From NCBI GenBank assembly GCA_034440235.1, contig JAWXBR010000005.1:84557-148556 (forward strand): a stretch of DNA of 64,000 nt. Direction: 5' to 3'. Source of the stretch: JAWXBR01 sp034440235. GTDB taxonomy: Bacteria > Bacteroidota > Ignavibacteria > Kapaibacteriales > Kapaibacteriaceae. Positions 1 to 8,482 of this stretch are shown piece after piece. Under the pieces are notes generated by a model. The model saw only the letters and a program-made list of their open reading frames with translations. It was not told the DNA's origin and searched no databases. The position numbers and the translations under genes were made by a program. Position 1 is the first letter of the stretch, and each line of letters starts with the position of its first letter.

Positions 1-134
1 GCCAACTCGTGTCCACGCGCCGAGAACTGATACGTTACCTTGCCAGAAGGGGCTAACTCGTTTTCTTCTATCGTATCGATGTAGCGTGACGCAACAACGG
101 TACGTGCTACTTCCATCCACTCATTCTTGGTCAT
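1..134 (-). CDS. 2-oxoacid dehydrogenase E1 component (N-terminal fragment)
   Basis: Partial gene: only the first 44 codons lie in the window and the rest continues past the left edge. The ATG is at 134 on the minus strand. The peptide begins MTKNEWMEVARTVVASRYID and runs into TYQFSARGHEL. That segment resembles the start of thiamine-diphosphate E1 proteins of the branched-chain 2-oxoacid or pyruvate dehydrogenase type, where a YQFS-GHE segment opens the cofactor domain. The family would decarboxylate a 2-oxoacid and hand the acyl group to the lipoyl arm of E2. The lipB and lpdA genes further right would serve such a complex (inference). With only 44 residues the substrate class cannot be settled. 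Confidence 0.55.
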   Translation of the reverse strand, partial: MTKNEWMEVARTVVASRYIDTIEENELAPSGKVTYQFSARGHEL

Positions 135-167
135 TCTGCAAAATTAGCCATCAGTCTCGGTAATGGG

Positions 168-182
168 TAGATTTGTGGACAA
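168..182 (+). promoter_or_regulatory. Bacteroidota-type -7 element for the T9SS cargo gene
   Basis: TAGATTTG at 168-175 matches the TAnnTTTG -7 consensus of Bacteroidota sigma factors. It lies 33 bases before the chosen ATG at 209. No clear TTG stands at the -33 position, so this is a moderate call. Confidence 0.35.
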
Positions 183-208
183 CCAGTACAACACTTTACG
201 GAGATTCT

Positions 209-1099
209 ATGTCAAAAGTCGTTACTCTACTAATGCTCCTTGTCGCTACGACTTCGTATGCACAGTTTGAAAAGTTTGCCCCAAAAGCATGTCAGAGTGG
301 GGCGCAAACTTCAGCAAATACCGGAGCGCCAGGTTCAATCCTAGTTGCCATTGTCAATGGTGCGTATGAAATTTCGGCAGGCAATAACACCGGCATGAAC
401 ATGTCGGACGGTAAGGCCATGGCGTGGATTTATGTCTTCTTGGATGTACACGCAGACAGCGTTTTTTTTAAACCATACGGCAAAATCCCTTTTATTGGCT
501 GCCAGGACGCATCGGCACTTCTTCCCAGCACCTCATTTCCTTCCGCCGGACTTGGCCGCACAGTTCTTCCAACAGATTACATCGAGGGTGCCGTCTTAAT
601 TTCGGCCCTTAATGCTGATGGCGACTATGCAACATTTCACACAGCACATCCAGATAGCATCCCTGCTGGGACAGTGCTTACAGTATCGCAAGAGCCCGTG
701 CTCGACTTCCCCGCTGGCACACCGTTCTGGTTGATGACGTGGGTATCACAGACACCTGGTGGTGGACTTACGTGTGCCGTGCATGCGATTACGAAGCAGA
801 CCATTTGTGTTGCAGGAATTTCCTCTGTAGCGGATGATGCGGCAGCAGCGGGCCTTGTGCTTGCTCCAAATCCTGCCTTCGATCAAGCAACACTTACGTT
901 ACCCGCATCATGGATGGGTACTACAGCAGCCATAGAAGCCGTTGATGCAACTGGATCGGTTGTGGCACTTGTCTCGTCTATGTACGTGACATCGCCAGTA
1001 GTGAGTATTCCATTGTCATCACTGCTCTCGGGTATGTACACCGTGCGTATTCGCAACGAGCGTCAGGCTTCTGTGATTCCGATGAGCGTAGTTCGATAG
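209..1099 (+). CDS. secreted protein with C-terminal T9SS sorting domain
   Basis: A 296-residue exported protein of unknown function. The ATG at 209 is chosen because ACGGAG lies just upstream and it directly opens a signal peptide (MSKVVTLLMLLVATTSYAQ). An upstream in-frame ATG at 173 would put 12 polar residues in front. The middle (about residues 30-210) has no recognised domain and includes a few cysteines (CQSG, IGCQD, TCAVH, QTICV) that could form disulfides outside the cell. The last 80 residues (LVLAPNPAFDQATLTLP to the end) have the shape of a type A T9SS sorting domain: APNP opening, alternating beta strands and a closing SGMYTVRI strand. It is probably a cargo of the PorU/PorV machinery encoded at 11.6-16.6 kb. 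Confidence 0.75.
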   Translation: MSKVVTLLMLLVATTSYAQFEKFAPKACQSGAQTSANTGAPGSILVAIVNGAYEISAGNNTGMNMSDGKAMAWIYVFLDVHADSVFFKPYGKIPFIGCQDASALLPSTSFPSAGLGRTVLPTDYIEGAVLISALNADGDYATFHTAHPDSIPAGTVLTVSQEPVLDFPAGTPFWLMTWVSQTPGGGLTCAVHAITKQTICVAGISSVADDAAAAGLVLAPNPAFDQATLTLPASWMGTTAAIEAVDATGSVVALVSSMYVTSPVVSIPLSSLLSGMYTVRIRNERQASVIPMSVVR

Positions 1100-1117
1100 T
1101 CGACGTCTGATGTCTTG

Positions 1118-1147
1118 TACGTGCGCGTTATTACGTGCACGTTTTTC
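1118..1147 (+). terminator. possible rho-independent terminator
   Basis: ACGTGC (1119-1124) pairs with GCACGT (1137-1142), followed by a short T run ending near 1146. It sits between the T9SS cargo gene and glyA. The stem is only six base pairs, so the call is tentative. Confidence 0.35.
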
Positions 1148-1168
1148 TGATGTGTGTTCTGAGGTCTT

Positions 1169-2581
1169 ATGTATTCAAACGTCCTATCTACCGACCCCGA
1201 AGTATTCAATTCCCTTCAAGGCGAATTCGAACGTCAGCGCGACAAACTCGAACTCATCGCGAGCGAGAACTTCACTTCTCTTAGCGTCATGGAGGCTCAA
1301 GGGAGCATCCTGACGAATAAGTATGCCGAAGGCTATCCAGGCAAGCGATACTACGGCGGGTGTGAATGGGTAGATGTTGCAGAGACCCTTGCCATCAATC
1401 GTGTCAAGCAGCTCTTTGGTGCCGAGTACGCGAATGTCCAGCCGCATTCAGGCTCTGGCGCCAACATGGCCACCTACTTCACATACCTGAAGCACGGCGA
1501 TACGGTACTGGGTATGGACCTGTCGCATGGTGGACACCTAACGCATGGTTCGCCAGTGAACTTTTCGGGCAAGTTCTACAACTTTTTCGGATACGGACTC
1601 AACAAAGAGACGGGTCGTATCGATTATAACATTGTTGAGGAACTCGCTACCCTACACAAACCACGCATGATTACGGTAGGTGCGTCTGCGTATTCGCGCG
1701 AGATAGACTTCAAAGCCTTTCGTACGATTGCCGACAAGGTTGGTGCGTTTTTGATGGCGGATATCGCGCATCCGGCCGGACTCATTGCAAAGGGACGCTT
1801 GCAGAGTCCTGTCCCCTACTGCGACGTCGTTACAAGCACAACTCACAAGACGTTAAGGGGCCCAAGAGGGGGCGTCATCCTTCTTGGCAAGAATGTCGAG
1901 AATCCATTCGGTCAGGTTGCCCCAAAGTCCGGGCGTACCAAGCTCATGGGCGAACTCATCGACTCGTGGGTAATGCCAGGCATTCAGGGCGGTCCGTTAA
2001 TGCACGTCATCGCAGCAAAGGCTGTTGCATTCGGTGAATGCCTTACAGACGACTTCGATACGTACACAAAGCAAGTAATACGTAACGCACAGGCACTGAG
2101 CGCAGCGTTATTGAATCTCGACTACAATGTTGTATCAGGTGGTACAGACAATCATCTAATGCTCATCGACCTTCGCAACAAAAACACCACCGGCAAGGCT
2201 GCAGAGATTGCTCTCGATGCATCGGGCATCACATGTAATAAGAACGCTGTTCCGTATGACACGCAATCACCGCTAGTAACATCGGGCATTCGTCTTGGTT
2301 CGGCTGCTATGACGTCGCGTGGCATGAAGGAAGACGACATGCGTCACATCGCTCTCCTCCTCGACCGCGTTATTACAAACCTCGACAAGCCCGAAGTGTA
2401 CGCAGCAGTCAAAGAAGACGTCAAAACCTTCTGCCGTCAGTTCGACCTCTACCCCTCGCTCAACAATTCTGCACCCGAAGTCGGCAAGCGTGTTGGCGAA
2501 TCACTTGGCGAAGCTGCACATGCAGTCGAGGACGTTATTGAAAGCGTCGTCGACGAAGTAAAGGCAGTGTTTAAGGGGTAG
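1169..2581 (+). CDS. glyA: serine hydroxymethyltransferase
   Basis: PLP enzyme interconverting serine + tetrahydrofolate with glycine + methylene-tetrahydrofolate, the main one-carbon source for purine and thymidylate synthesis; cytoplasmic. The 470 residues carry the family landmarks: LELIASENF (28-35), NKYAEGYPGKRYYGGCE (50-66), HSGSGANM (93-100), MADIAHPAGL (196-205) and the PLP-lysine block VTSTTHKTLRGPRGG with Lys227. The start follows GAGG. The enzyme normally ends soon after the LYP segment at about residue 430. Here roughly 40 extra residues follow (from NNSAPEVGKRVGESLGEA), Ala/Glu/Val-rich and helix-like, ending VKAVFKG. The tail's role is unknown. Confidence 0.96.
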   Translation: MYSNVLSTDPEVFNSLQGEFERQRDKLELIASENFTSLSVMEAQGSILTNKYAEGYPGKRYYGGCEWVDVAETLAINRVKQLFGAEYANVQPHSGSGANMATYFTYLKHGDTVLGMDLSHGGHLTHGSPVNFSGKFYNFFGYGLNKETGRIDYNIVEELATLHKPRMITVGASAYSREIDFKAFRTIADKVGAFLMADIAHPAGLIAKGRLQSPVPYCDVVTSTTHKTLRGPRGGVILLGKNVENPFGQVAPKSGRTKLMGELIDSWVMPGIQGGPLMHVIAAKAVAFGECLTDDFDTYTKQVIRNAQALSAALLNLDYNVVSGGTDNHLMLIDLRNKNTTGKAAEIALDASGITCNKNAVPYDTQSPLVTSGIRLGSAAMTSRGMKEDDMRHIALLLDRVITNLDKPEVYAAVKEDVKTFCRQFDLYPSLNNSAPEVGKRVGESLGEAAHAVEDVIESVVDEVKAVFKG

Positions 2582-2588
2582 TGGTAAG

Positions 2589-2642
2589 GGACAGAAGGGG
2601 CAGAAGGGGCAGAACGGACAGAACGGACAGAAGGGACAGAAG
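2589..2642. repeat. 9-bp tandem array, six units
   Basis: Six consecutive 9-base units of the form (G/C)GG(A/G)CAGAA fill the gap between the convergent glyA and tsaD genes, with a partial GGGGC continuing afterwards. No hairpin terminator is visible here, so the array occupies the position where one would be expected. Confidence 0.9.
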
Positions 2643-2648
2643 GGGCTG

Positions 2649-3686
2649 TTAGCTCAGTTCTTGCACGTTTGCAAGTCGGCGTCCGGCAAGGAAACCAATC
2701 ATAGCAGCATTGTCTACGCTGTAGTCTGTACGTGGTGCAACGAACATTCTGTTCGCTTCAGCACATCGCTTTAACATGGTGCTGCGAAGCTCTGAGTTTG
2801 CCGAAACTCCACCCGCAATGCAAACTGCAGGAGCGTCGACGGCATCTGCTGCTTTAAGTGTCTTCGATACGAGTACGTCGACGATTGCACGCTGTACCGA
2901 AGCAGCGATATCTGCATTGTTTATAATGCCGCCTTCGTCCTTCACGCGCTGAATGTAGTAACGTACGGACGTCTTAAGTCCCGAGAACGAAAAATCATAT
3001 CCTTCTTCGTGCATCAGACCACGCGGAAAATTATACGTAGCAGCATTGCCCTCTTTGGCAAGCCGATCGATGTGCGGACCTCCCGGGTACCCCAGACCGA
3101 GCATCTTCGCAACCTTATCAAACGCTTCTCCGGCTGCATCATCCTTCGTGCGACCTAACACGCTGTATGTTGTGAACGACTCAACATAAAACAACGAGGT
3201 ATGTCCACCACTTACCACCAGGCACACACTCGGAAATGGCAACCCTGGATGTTCGAGATAACCCGAATACATGTGTGCTTCGATATGGTTGATGGCGATG
3301 AGAGGCTTTTGAAGTTTGAATGCGAGCCCCCTCGCGAAGTGTGTACCCACAATGAGCGACCCTGGCAGACCGGGTCCAGTTGTTACCGCAATTGCATCTA
3401 TGTCGCCTATGCCTACGTCCGCATGCGCGAGTGCTGCATGTGTAACAGGTGCCATGGCTTTCATGTGTTCGCGCGACGCTAGTTCAGGTACAACGCCACC
3501 GTATAGGTTGTGAATGTCCTGCGAGGTAATAACATTACTTAGTACCTCAGATCCACGAACAACAGCCACTGCTGTATCGTCGCACGAGGTTTCGATTGCA
3601 AGGATGAGCGGTGCTATACTTCCAGTTTGCTTCGGCGTTGAAATTTCACTTTGCTTCGGTTGATCTTTGTGAATGGCCTCAGTCAT
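2649..3686 (-). CDS. tsaD: tRNA N6-adenosine threonylcarbamoyltransferase
   Basis: Transfers the threonylcarbamoyl group from TC-AMP to A37 of ANN-decoding tRNAs (t6A), working with TsaB and TsaE in the cytoplasm. ASKHA fold. Visible landmarks are ILAIETSCDDTAVAV (28-42), GGVVPELASREH (63-74), TTGPGLPGSL (102-111), the metal-binding pair H134 and H138 in NHIEAHMYSG, VSGGHTSL and CIAGGVSANSELR. The ATG at 3686 is chosen because it overlaps the end of cinA by 8 bases, typical of coupled genes; the next ATG upstream lies deep inside cinA. That still leaves about 26 extra residues, polar and Lys/Gln-rich, before the usual family start. 345 residues in all. Confidence 0.95.
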   Translation of the reverse strand: MTEAIHKDQPKQSEISTPKQTGSIAPLILAIETSCDDTAVAVVRGSEVLSNVITSQDIHNLYGGVVPELASREHMKAMAPVTHAALAHADVGIGDIDAIAVTTGPGLPGSLIVGTHFARGLAFKLQKPLIAINHIEAHMYSGYLEHPGLPFPSVCLVVSGGHTSLFYVESFTTYSVLGRTKDDAAGEAFDKVAKMLGLGYPGGPHIDRLAKEGNAATYNFPRGLMHEEGYDFSFSGLKTSVRYYIQRVKDEGGIINNADIAASVQRAIVDVLVSKTLKAADAVDAPAVCIAGGVSANSELRSTMLKRCAEANRMFVAPRTDYSVDNAAMIGFLAGRRLANVQELS

Positions 3687-4830
3687 CCAGGCCCTTGAGC
3701 ATTCTATAGAGCATGCCGAGCGCCGCACCAACGCTTCGCTGACGGTTGACGTTTCTATCGTTGCCGAATAGAAAGCGCTTTACCTTTATGCCCTCGGGTC
3801 CGGCGACAGCAATCCACACAAGCCCCACCGTTTTCTCTTCTGTACCACCATCAGGACCCGCGATACCAGTAATGCTTATGCCATACGTTGTATTGAGTTT
3901 TCGGCTGACACCACGTGCCATTTGCTCTGCCACTTCGCGGCTTACTGCACCGACCGAATCGAGGTCTTCTTGAAGTACACCAAGTTCGTGGACTTTCACA
4001 TCATTTGAATAGCTAATTACGCCACCGATGAAATACGTCGCACTGCCTGGTACTTCTGTAATTGCAGCACCAAGAAGTCCGCCTGTACACGATTCTGCAA
4101 CGCTCACAGTAGCACCAGCAGACTTCAACAGATTGCCAACGGCCGATGCAATCGTGTCGTCGCTTTCACCAAACACATAACGTCCCGTGCGTTCATCGAT
4201 CACTGCCTTAACGTCTTCGAGCGCCTGCATCCGTCTCAAGGCATCCGCATAACACACGCCAATGCGAAGTCGAACACCGTGGTAGTTCGGCAGAAATGCC
4301 AATGTGCAAGCATGGGGCAGTTGCTTAACATCGCCAATCAGTTCTGAGAGGCGCGACTCAGCAATACCCGTTGTCTGCAAGGTTCGGTAGCCCCATGTCG
4401 GAGCCCCTTCCTGAGCAATGCGATCTGAGATAAGAGGAAGAAGTCCGTTCGCAACAATGTACTGCATCTCCGCCGGTACACCCGGCAGGGCAACGAGCGT
4501 TAGCGCATCGTGGGTATACATGATTCCGTGAGCTGTGCCAACGTTGTTGTGCAGGAGGGTGGGTTCAGCGTTATCGAAATAGTTCTGAAGGACTTGTGTT
4601 GTGATATCGTCGTGTGTCGGACCCAATCCGCCCGTTAGCACGAGCAGGTTAACGCGAGTACGCAACGCATCTATTGCTCGTACGATGTCGACGTCGGTAT
4701 CGGCAACAACTTCATGCGACACTACCCGGCCACCATGTATTGTAACCTTTTCTGCTATCCATGCAGCATTACGGTTTACAACCTGTCCGATGAGGAGTTC
4801 GTCGCCTATGGTGATTATGCCAACGTTCAT
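3679..4830 (-). CDS. cinA: CinA-family nicotinamide-nucleotide amidohydrolase
   Basis: Two-domain protein of 383 residues. The N-terminal COG1058 (molybdopterin-binding-like) domain has IITIGDELLIGQVVNRN (5-21) and LTGGLGPTHDD. The C-terminal PncC domain begins near residue 225, with SVAESCTGGLLGAAITEVPG and SITGIAGPDGG. In characterised relatives PncC deamidates NMN to nicotinate mononucleotide for NAD recycling, and the N-terminal domain may act as a pyrophosphatase. The historical 'competence-induced' name does not imply competence here. It is upstream of and overlaps tsaD, so the two are probably one transcript. Confidence 0.9.
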   Translation of the reverse strand: MNVGIITIGDELLIGQVVNRNAAWIAEKVTIHGGRVVSHEVVADTDVDIVRAIDALRTRVNLLVLTGGLGPTHDDITTQVLQNYFDNAEPTLLHNNVGTAHGIMYTHDALTLVALPGVPAEMQYIVANGLLPLISDRIAQEGAPTWGYRTLQTTGIAESRLSELIGDVKQLPHACTLAFLPNYHGVRLRIGVCYADALRRMQALEDVKAVIDERTGRYVFGESDDTIASAVGNLLKSAGATVSVAESCTGGLLGAAITEVPGSATYFIGGVISYSNDVKVHELGVLQEDLDSVGAVSREVAEQMARGVSRKLNTTYGISITGIAGPDGGTEEKTVGLVWIAVAGPEGIKVKRFLFGNDRNVNRQRSVGAALGMLYRMLKGLDD

Positions 4831-4870
4831 TCTGCAATCTACGGCTCTTGTAACAAGCCTGTCAGAATAT

Positions 4871-4925
4871 GAAGTGGCTCACGACCTATAACGAGCCATT
4901 GATACTACGAAGTGGCTCACGACCT
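4871..4925. repeat. 17-bp direct repeat, two copies
   Basis: GAAGTGGCTCACGACCT occurs exactly at 4871-4887 and again at 4909-4925, separated by 21 bases, in the gap between cinA and the rplS terminator. Both copies are followed by TATA/TATATAACG-like sequence, so the similarity reaches slightly further. No role can be assigned. Confidence 0.85.
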
Positions 4926-4932
4926 TATATAA

Positions 4933-4960
4933 CGAAAAGACCCCGCCGAAGCGAGGTCTT
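4933..4960 (-). terminator. rho-independent terminator of rplS
   Basis: AAGACC (4937-4942) pairs with GGTCTT (4955-4960), with an inner CGC/GCG stem and a four-base loop. On the minus strand the hairpin is followed by TTTTCGTT. It lies about 100 bases after the rplS stop. Confidence 0.75.
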
Positions 4961-5056
4961 GAAAGGTCGATGTATACGAAAGCAAAGGGCCGCTGTGGTT
5001 TGCGCGCTGTTCGCTCGCTAAGTGCTGCGCTGATCGCGCGCTGCACCTGTCGCGCG

Positions 5057-5440
5057 CTATGCCAGCTTTTGACGAATCTTCTTTTCGCTCATACCACGGA
5101 GGTAGTAGAGCTTTGCGCGACGTACCGAACCACTCTTGAGCACCGTCATCGACTGAATGGTTGGCGAATGCACAGGAAAAATCCGTTCTACGCCAACACC
5201 ATTGCTGATTTTGCGAACGCGGAATGTTTCGTTGATGCCTGCACCACGACGAGCAATAACCACACCCTGAAAATTCTGGATGCGTTCTTTTTCACCTTCA
5301 ACCACACGCACGGCAATTTTCACCGTGTCGCCTGGGCGGAATGACGGCATTTCTGGCGACAGGTCGCCTGCTTTGGCCTTGCGTAATTCGAAGGCTTCGG
5401 CTTTGGCCATCGATTCTATCTGTCTCACCTTGGGGTGCAT
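5057..5440 (-). CDS. rplS: 50S ribosomal protein L19
   Basis: L19 sits at the 30S-50S interface of the ribosome. The 127 residues match the family along its length: FRPGDTVKIAVRVVEGEKER, QNFQGVVIARRGAG, FRVRKISNGVGVERIFPVHS and RRAKLYYLRGMSEKKIRQKL at the C terminus. The start is taken at 5440, where AGGAG stands six bases before the ATG; an open frame upstream to 5602 does not look coding. Promoter and terminator are both visible, so it looks monocistronic. Usual partners such as rpsP and trmD are not adjacent. Confidence 0.96.
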   Translation of the reverse strand: MHPKVRQIESMAKAEAFELRKAKAGDLSPEMPSFRPGDTVKIAVRVVEGEKERIQNFQGVVIARRGAGINETFRVRKISNGVGVERIFPVHSPTIQSMTVLKSGSVRRAKLYYLRGMSEKKIRQKLA

Positions 5441-5478
5441 GACATACTCCTGGACGATTGTTCTAGACTTTAGAGCAA

Positions 5479-5509
5479 CAAAGATACGCAGGAAGCCTAA
5501 ATCAGGCAA
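5479..5509 (-). promoter_or_regulatory. Bacteroidota-type promoter of rplS
   Basis: On the minus strand, TTG (5509-5507) and TATCTTTG (5486-5479) are separated by 20 bases, matching the -33/-7 arrangement. Transcription would begin near 5472, giving a leader of about 30 bases before the ATG at 5440. Confidence 0.55.
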
Positions 5510-5600
5510 CAGGTTAGGGGGCGCTTCGCGAGGGTCTGGATTTCGTATGTTCCGCCCCCAATCGTGTTCAGGAAAACTCACGTCCTCCGCAGGAGATGTC

Positions 5601-7733
5601 ATGAAGTCCTATGATGCCCATCACGTACGAAATGTAGCCCTGATGGGCCATTCGGGGTCCGGAAAGACCACACTCGCCGAGTGTATGCTCTTCGAATCCG
5701 GCGAAATAACGCGCCGCGGCTCCGTCGAAGACCACTCTACAGCCTCAGACTACCATGATATCGAACACGAGCGAAGTTCTTCGGTGTTCGGAACGACGTT
5801 GTTCGCCGAATGGCGCGACTACAAGATCAACATCATCGACACACCGGGTTTTGTAGACTACGTCGGCGAAGTGCTCGGTGCGCTGCGCGTTGCGGATACG
5901 GCCATTATGGTGCTGAATTCACATCATGGCGTAGAGGTTGGTACAGAATCGCTTTGGAAGCAGGCAAAAACATTTAATACACCAATGATTTTTGTGGTGA
6001 ACAAGGTCGATCACGAGCAGAGCAACTTCTGGAAGACGACGGAACAGGCGAAGGACCGTTTTGGACGTGAGATTACTGTTGTTCAGTACCCTCTCGGTGA
6101 GGGTACAGGCTTCCATACGATTATCGATGTGCTGACGATGAAGGCTTACGTGTTCTCGCCAACCGGAGGCAAACCGGCAAAAGAAGACATTCCTGAGAGT
6201 GAGAAAGAACGGGCATCGCAACTACACAACGACCTCATCGAGATTATTGCTGAGAACGACGAGACGCTCATGGACCATTATCTATCGAAGGGCGAACTCG
6301 ACGAAGATGAGATGCGTAAGGGGCTAACAGCATCGATGATCAAGCGTCAGATATTTCCTCTCTTCTGCACATCGGCGAAGCACAACATGGGTGCTGGACG
6401 CTTGATGTCTTTCATCGATGTTGTGATTCCAGCTCCCGTAGAAATGCCTGCTGTCGAAACTGCAAACGGCACGATGCTCACCGCCGACCCGAAGGGTAAG
6501 ACTTGTATCTTTGTTTACAAATCGGCAAACGAAGCAAACCTTGGCGATATGTCGTTCTTTAGGGTGTATTCGGGTACGGTGAAGCAGGGCATGGACCTCG
6601 TGAACGAACAGACAGGCGTTACCGAAAGGCTGGGTCAGCTCTTCGTTGTGAATGGTAAAAAACGTCAAGACGTACCTCAACTCGAAGCCGGTGATATCGG
6701 CGCAGTTGTGAAACTCAAGAACACCCACGTAAACAATACGCTGCACGATAAAGGGTTCGACCTTACACTCACACCAATTCAATTTCCCGCGCCAAAGGTC
6801 CGTGTTGCCGTTGTTAGCAACCGCAAGGGCGAAGAAGATAAACTCGGACTTGCTTTGAATCAGATGCATGAAGAAGATCCAACACTGCAGGTAGAGCATT
6901 CGCAGGACCTAAAACAAACAATCCTGCATGGTCAGGGAGAAATGCATTTACAGACTGCAAAACAGCGCATTGTAAACAGGTTTAAGTTAGACGTCGGCTA
7001 CATCCCAGCTCGTATCCCCTACCGCGAGACAATCCAGCGAAAAGTCGATGGGGTGTACCGTCATAAAAAACAATCTGGCGGTGCTGGACAGTTTGCGGAA
7101 GTACACATGCGTGTCGAGCCATATCATGAAGGCATGAAAGCTCCCGAAGGACTTACCGTTCGTGGCACAGAAGTGCACGATCTACCGTGGGGTGGCAAGC
7201 TCGTTTTCGTTAACTGCATTGTGGGTGGTGTTATCGACCTTCGATTCCTACCCGCCATTCAGAAAGGCGTCATGGAAAAGATGACAGAAGGTCCGGTCAC
7301 CGGCTCCTATGTCCGCGACGTCCGTGTAAGCGTCTACGACGGCAAAATGCACGCTGTCGATTCAAACGAAGCTGCGTTCAAAACGGCGGGACGTATGGCG
7401 TTCAAAGACGCCTTCATCAAGGCCGATCCGTTGTTGCTCGAACCCATGTATGACATCGAAGTTCTAATCCCCGAAGAAATCGTCGGCGACGTCATGAGCG
7501 ACCTACCAGTTCGCCGCGCCGTCATCGTAGGCGTAGACGCCGACGGACACTACCAAGTCATTAAAGCACGCATGCCCTTAGCAGAGCTCGATTCATACGC
7601 AACCGTACTTCGTAGCCTTACACAAGGTCGTGCCTCGTACACTTCAACCTTCGCAGAATTTCAACCCGTCCCCACAACAGTCCAGAACAAACTGCATAAG
7701 GAATACCTGACGCATGCACATGACGACGAGTAG
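5601..7733 (+). CDS. elongation factor G-like GTPase (EF-G2 type)
   Basis: Translation-factor GTPase of 710 residues. The start at 5601 follows AGGAG by five bases. Walker A GHSGSGKT is at 16-23, DTPGF at 80-84 and NKVD at 134-137, followed by EF-G domains II-V (for example GQGEMHLQ and a late GGVIDLRFLPAIQKGV segment). In translocating EF-G the switch I region reads ERGITI; here it is ERSSSVFGTT (57-66). The start GHSGSGKTTLAECML resembles the second EF-G paralogue of Thermus and FusA2 of actinobacteria. It is therefore probably not the housekeeping translocase, which should lie elsewhere. The role of this paralogue is unsettled. Transcribed divergently from rplS. Confidence 0.88.
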   Translation: MKSYDAHHVRNVALMGHSGSGKTTLAECMLFESGEITRRGSVEDHSTASDYHDIEHERSSSVFGTTLFAEWRDYKINIIDTPGFVDYVGEVLGALRVADTAIMVLNSHHGVEVGTESLWKQAKTFNTPMIFVVNKVDHEQSNFWKTTEQAKDRFGREITVVQYPLGEGTGFHTIIDVLTMKAYVFSPTGGKPAKEDIPESEKERASQLHNDLIEIIAENDETLMDHYLSKGELDEDEMRKGLTASMIKRQIFPLFCTSAKHNMGAGRLMSFIDVVIPAPVEMPAVETANGTMLTADPKGKTCIFVYKSANEANLGDMSFFRVYSGTVKQGMDLVNEQTGVTERLGQLFVVNGKKRQDVPQLEAGDIGAVVKLKNTHVNNTLHDKGFDLTLTPIQFPAPKVRVAVVSNRKGEEDKLGLALNQMHEEDPTLQVEHSQDLKQTILHGQGEMHLQTAKQRIVNRFKLDVGYIPARIPYRETIQRKVDGVYRHKKQSGGAGQFAEVHMRVEPYHEGMKAPEGLTVRGTEVHDLPWGGKLVFVNCIVGGVIDLRFLPAIQKGVMEKMTEGPVTGSYVRDVRVSVYDGKMHAVDSNEAAFKTAGRMAFKDAFIKADPLLLEPMYDIEVLIPEEIVGDVMSDLPVRRAVIVGVDADGHYQVIKARMPLAELDSYATVLRSLTQGRASYTSTFAEFQPVPTTVQNKLHKEYLTHAHDDE

Positions 7734-7776
7734 CGGCTAGTCGAGGGGTGGGGCTATAGACTATCGGTAGGGTGGA

Positions 7777-8478
7777 CTACTGCTTCTTTAGCTTGTACAG
7801 AGGCTTGAGGGAGCCGTTCGACTTGAATGTTGATATGCTGAGCTGATCACCAGATACTTCGTATGCGTAACGCGTGGGCTTCGGTTTGTCGGATACAACT
7901 TCCATTATCTGATAGGGTTTGTCTGGCATGACGATGATGCGATAGTTGAACTCGAGCTTTGGCGTCTTGGCGTGCTGAAGCGATGAGAACGCATAGATCT
8001 TTCCCTTTGCGTCTTGGTATGTACCCGAAAGTGTGGCTGAGTTAAGAACGCGCTGATAAATGAAGTCTGCGTTCTGATTCTTAGACGGTATATACGCGAA
8101 GACATCGGGGAGTGCATTGGAGTCGACCGTGGAATGCAGAGCAAGGTACTCGCCCTTTGCTTTGTCGATGCCTAACAGCCAGGTCTGACCTAGTGCCGTA
8201 ATCCTACGTTGGTCACCTACTCCACCGACAGTTTTTGTACTGACCTCGGTTTGCACACCATCATCGAATGTGCGAGATGCAAACAATGTTATCGTGCTAT
8301 CGCGCTGGCGTACGGCACGGATAACGAGGAGCTCGTCGGCTCGAAGAATACTCATGGCTTTGAGCACAGACTTCTTTGCTTTTAGCTCCTCGATGAATCG
8401 CATGTTAATCCATGTACCCTCGGGCTGAGCGGACATGATAGTTACCGATACGAGCAGAAGCGCGACAATCTTTAGCAT
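7777..8478 (-). CDS. secreted protein of unknown function
   Basis: No recognised family. The ATG at 8478 is taken because it opens a signal peptide (MLKIVALLLVSVTIMSAQ); the open frame upstream runs into the preceding gene. The mature part (about 215 residues) is soluble-looking, with scattered beta-strand patterns (GTWINMRFIEELKAKKS, LSGTYQDAKGKIYAFSS) and no cysteines or membrane segments. The opening PEGTW segment followed by a conversion to a numerical-looking report suggests a lipocalin-like beta barrel, but this is a guess. It starts five bases after the stop of the DUF4412 gene, so the two are probably co-expressed and exported together. Confidence 0.6.
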   Translation of the reverse strand: MLKIVALLLVSVTIMSAQPEGTWINMRFIEELKAKKSVLKAMSILRADELLVIRAVRQRDSTITLFASRTFDDGVQTEVSTKTVGGVGDQRRITALGQTWLLGIDKAKGEYLALHSTVDSNALPDVFAYIPSKNQNADFIYQRVLNSATLSGTYQDAKGKIYAFSSLQHAKTPKLEFNYRIIVMPDKPYQIMEVVSDKPKPTRYAYEVSGDQLSISTFKSNGSLKPLYKLKKQ

Positions 8479-8482
8479 GCAG

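Noticed and set aside
2589..2642. Possible CRISPR-like or minisatellite array
   Set aside because: Units are 9 bp and contiguous with no spacers and no cas genes nearby. Likewise the 17-bp array at 55584.
3687..3731. Earlier start for tsaD at 3731
   Set aside because: It would overlap cinA by 53 bases and add residues unlike the family. The ATG at 3686 gives a normal coupled overlap.
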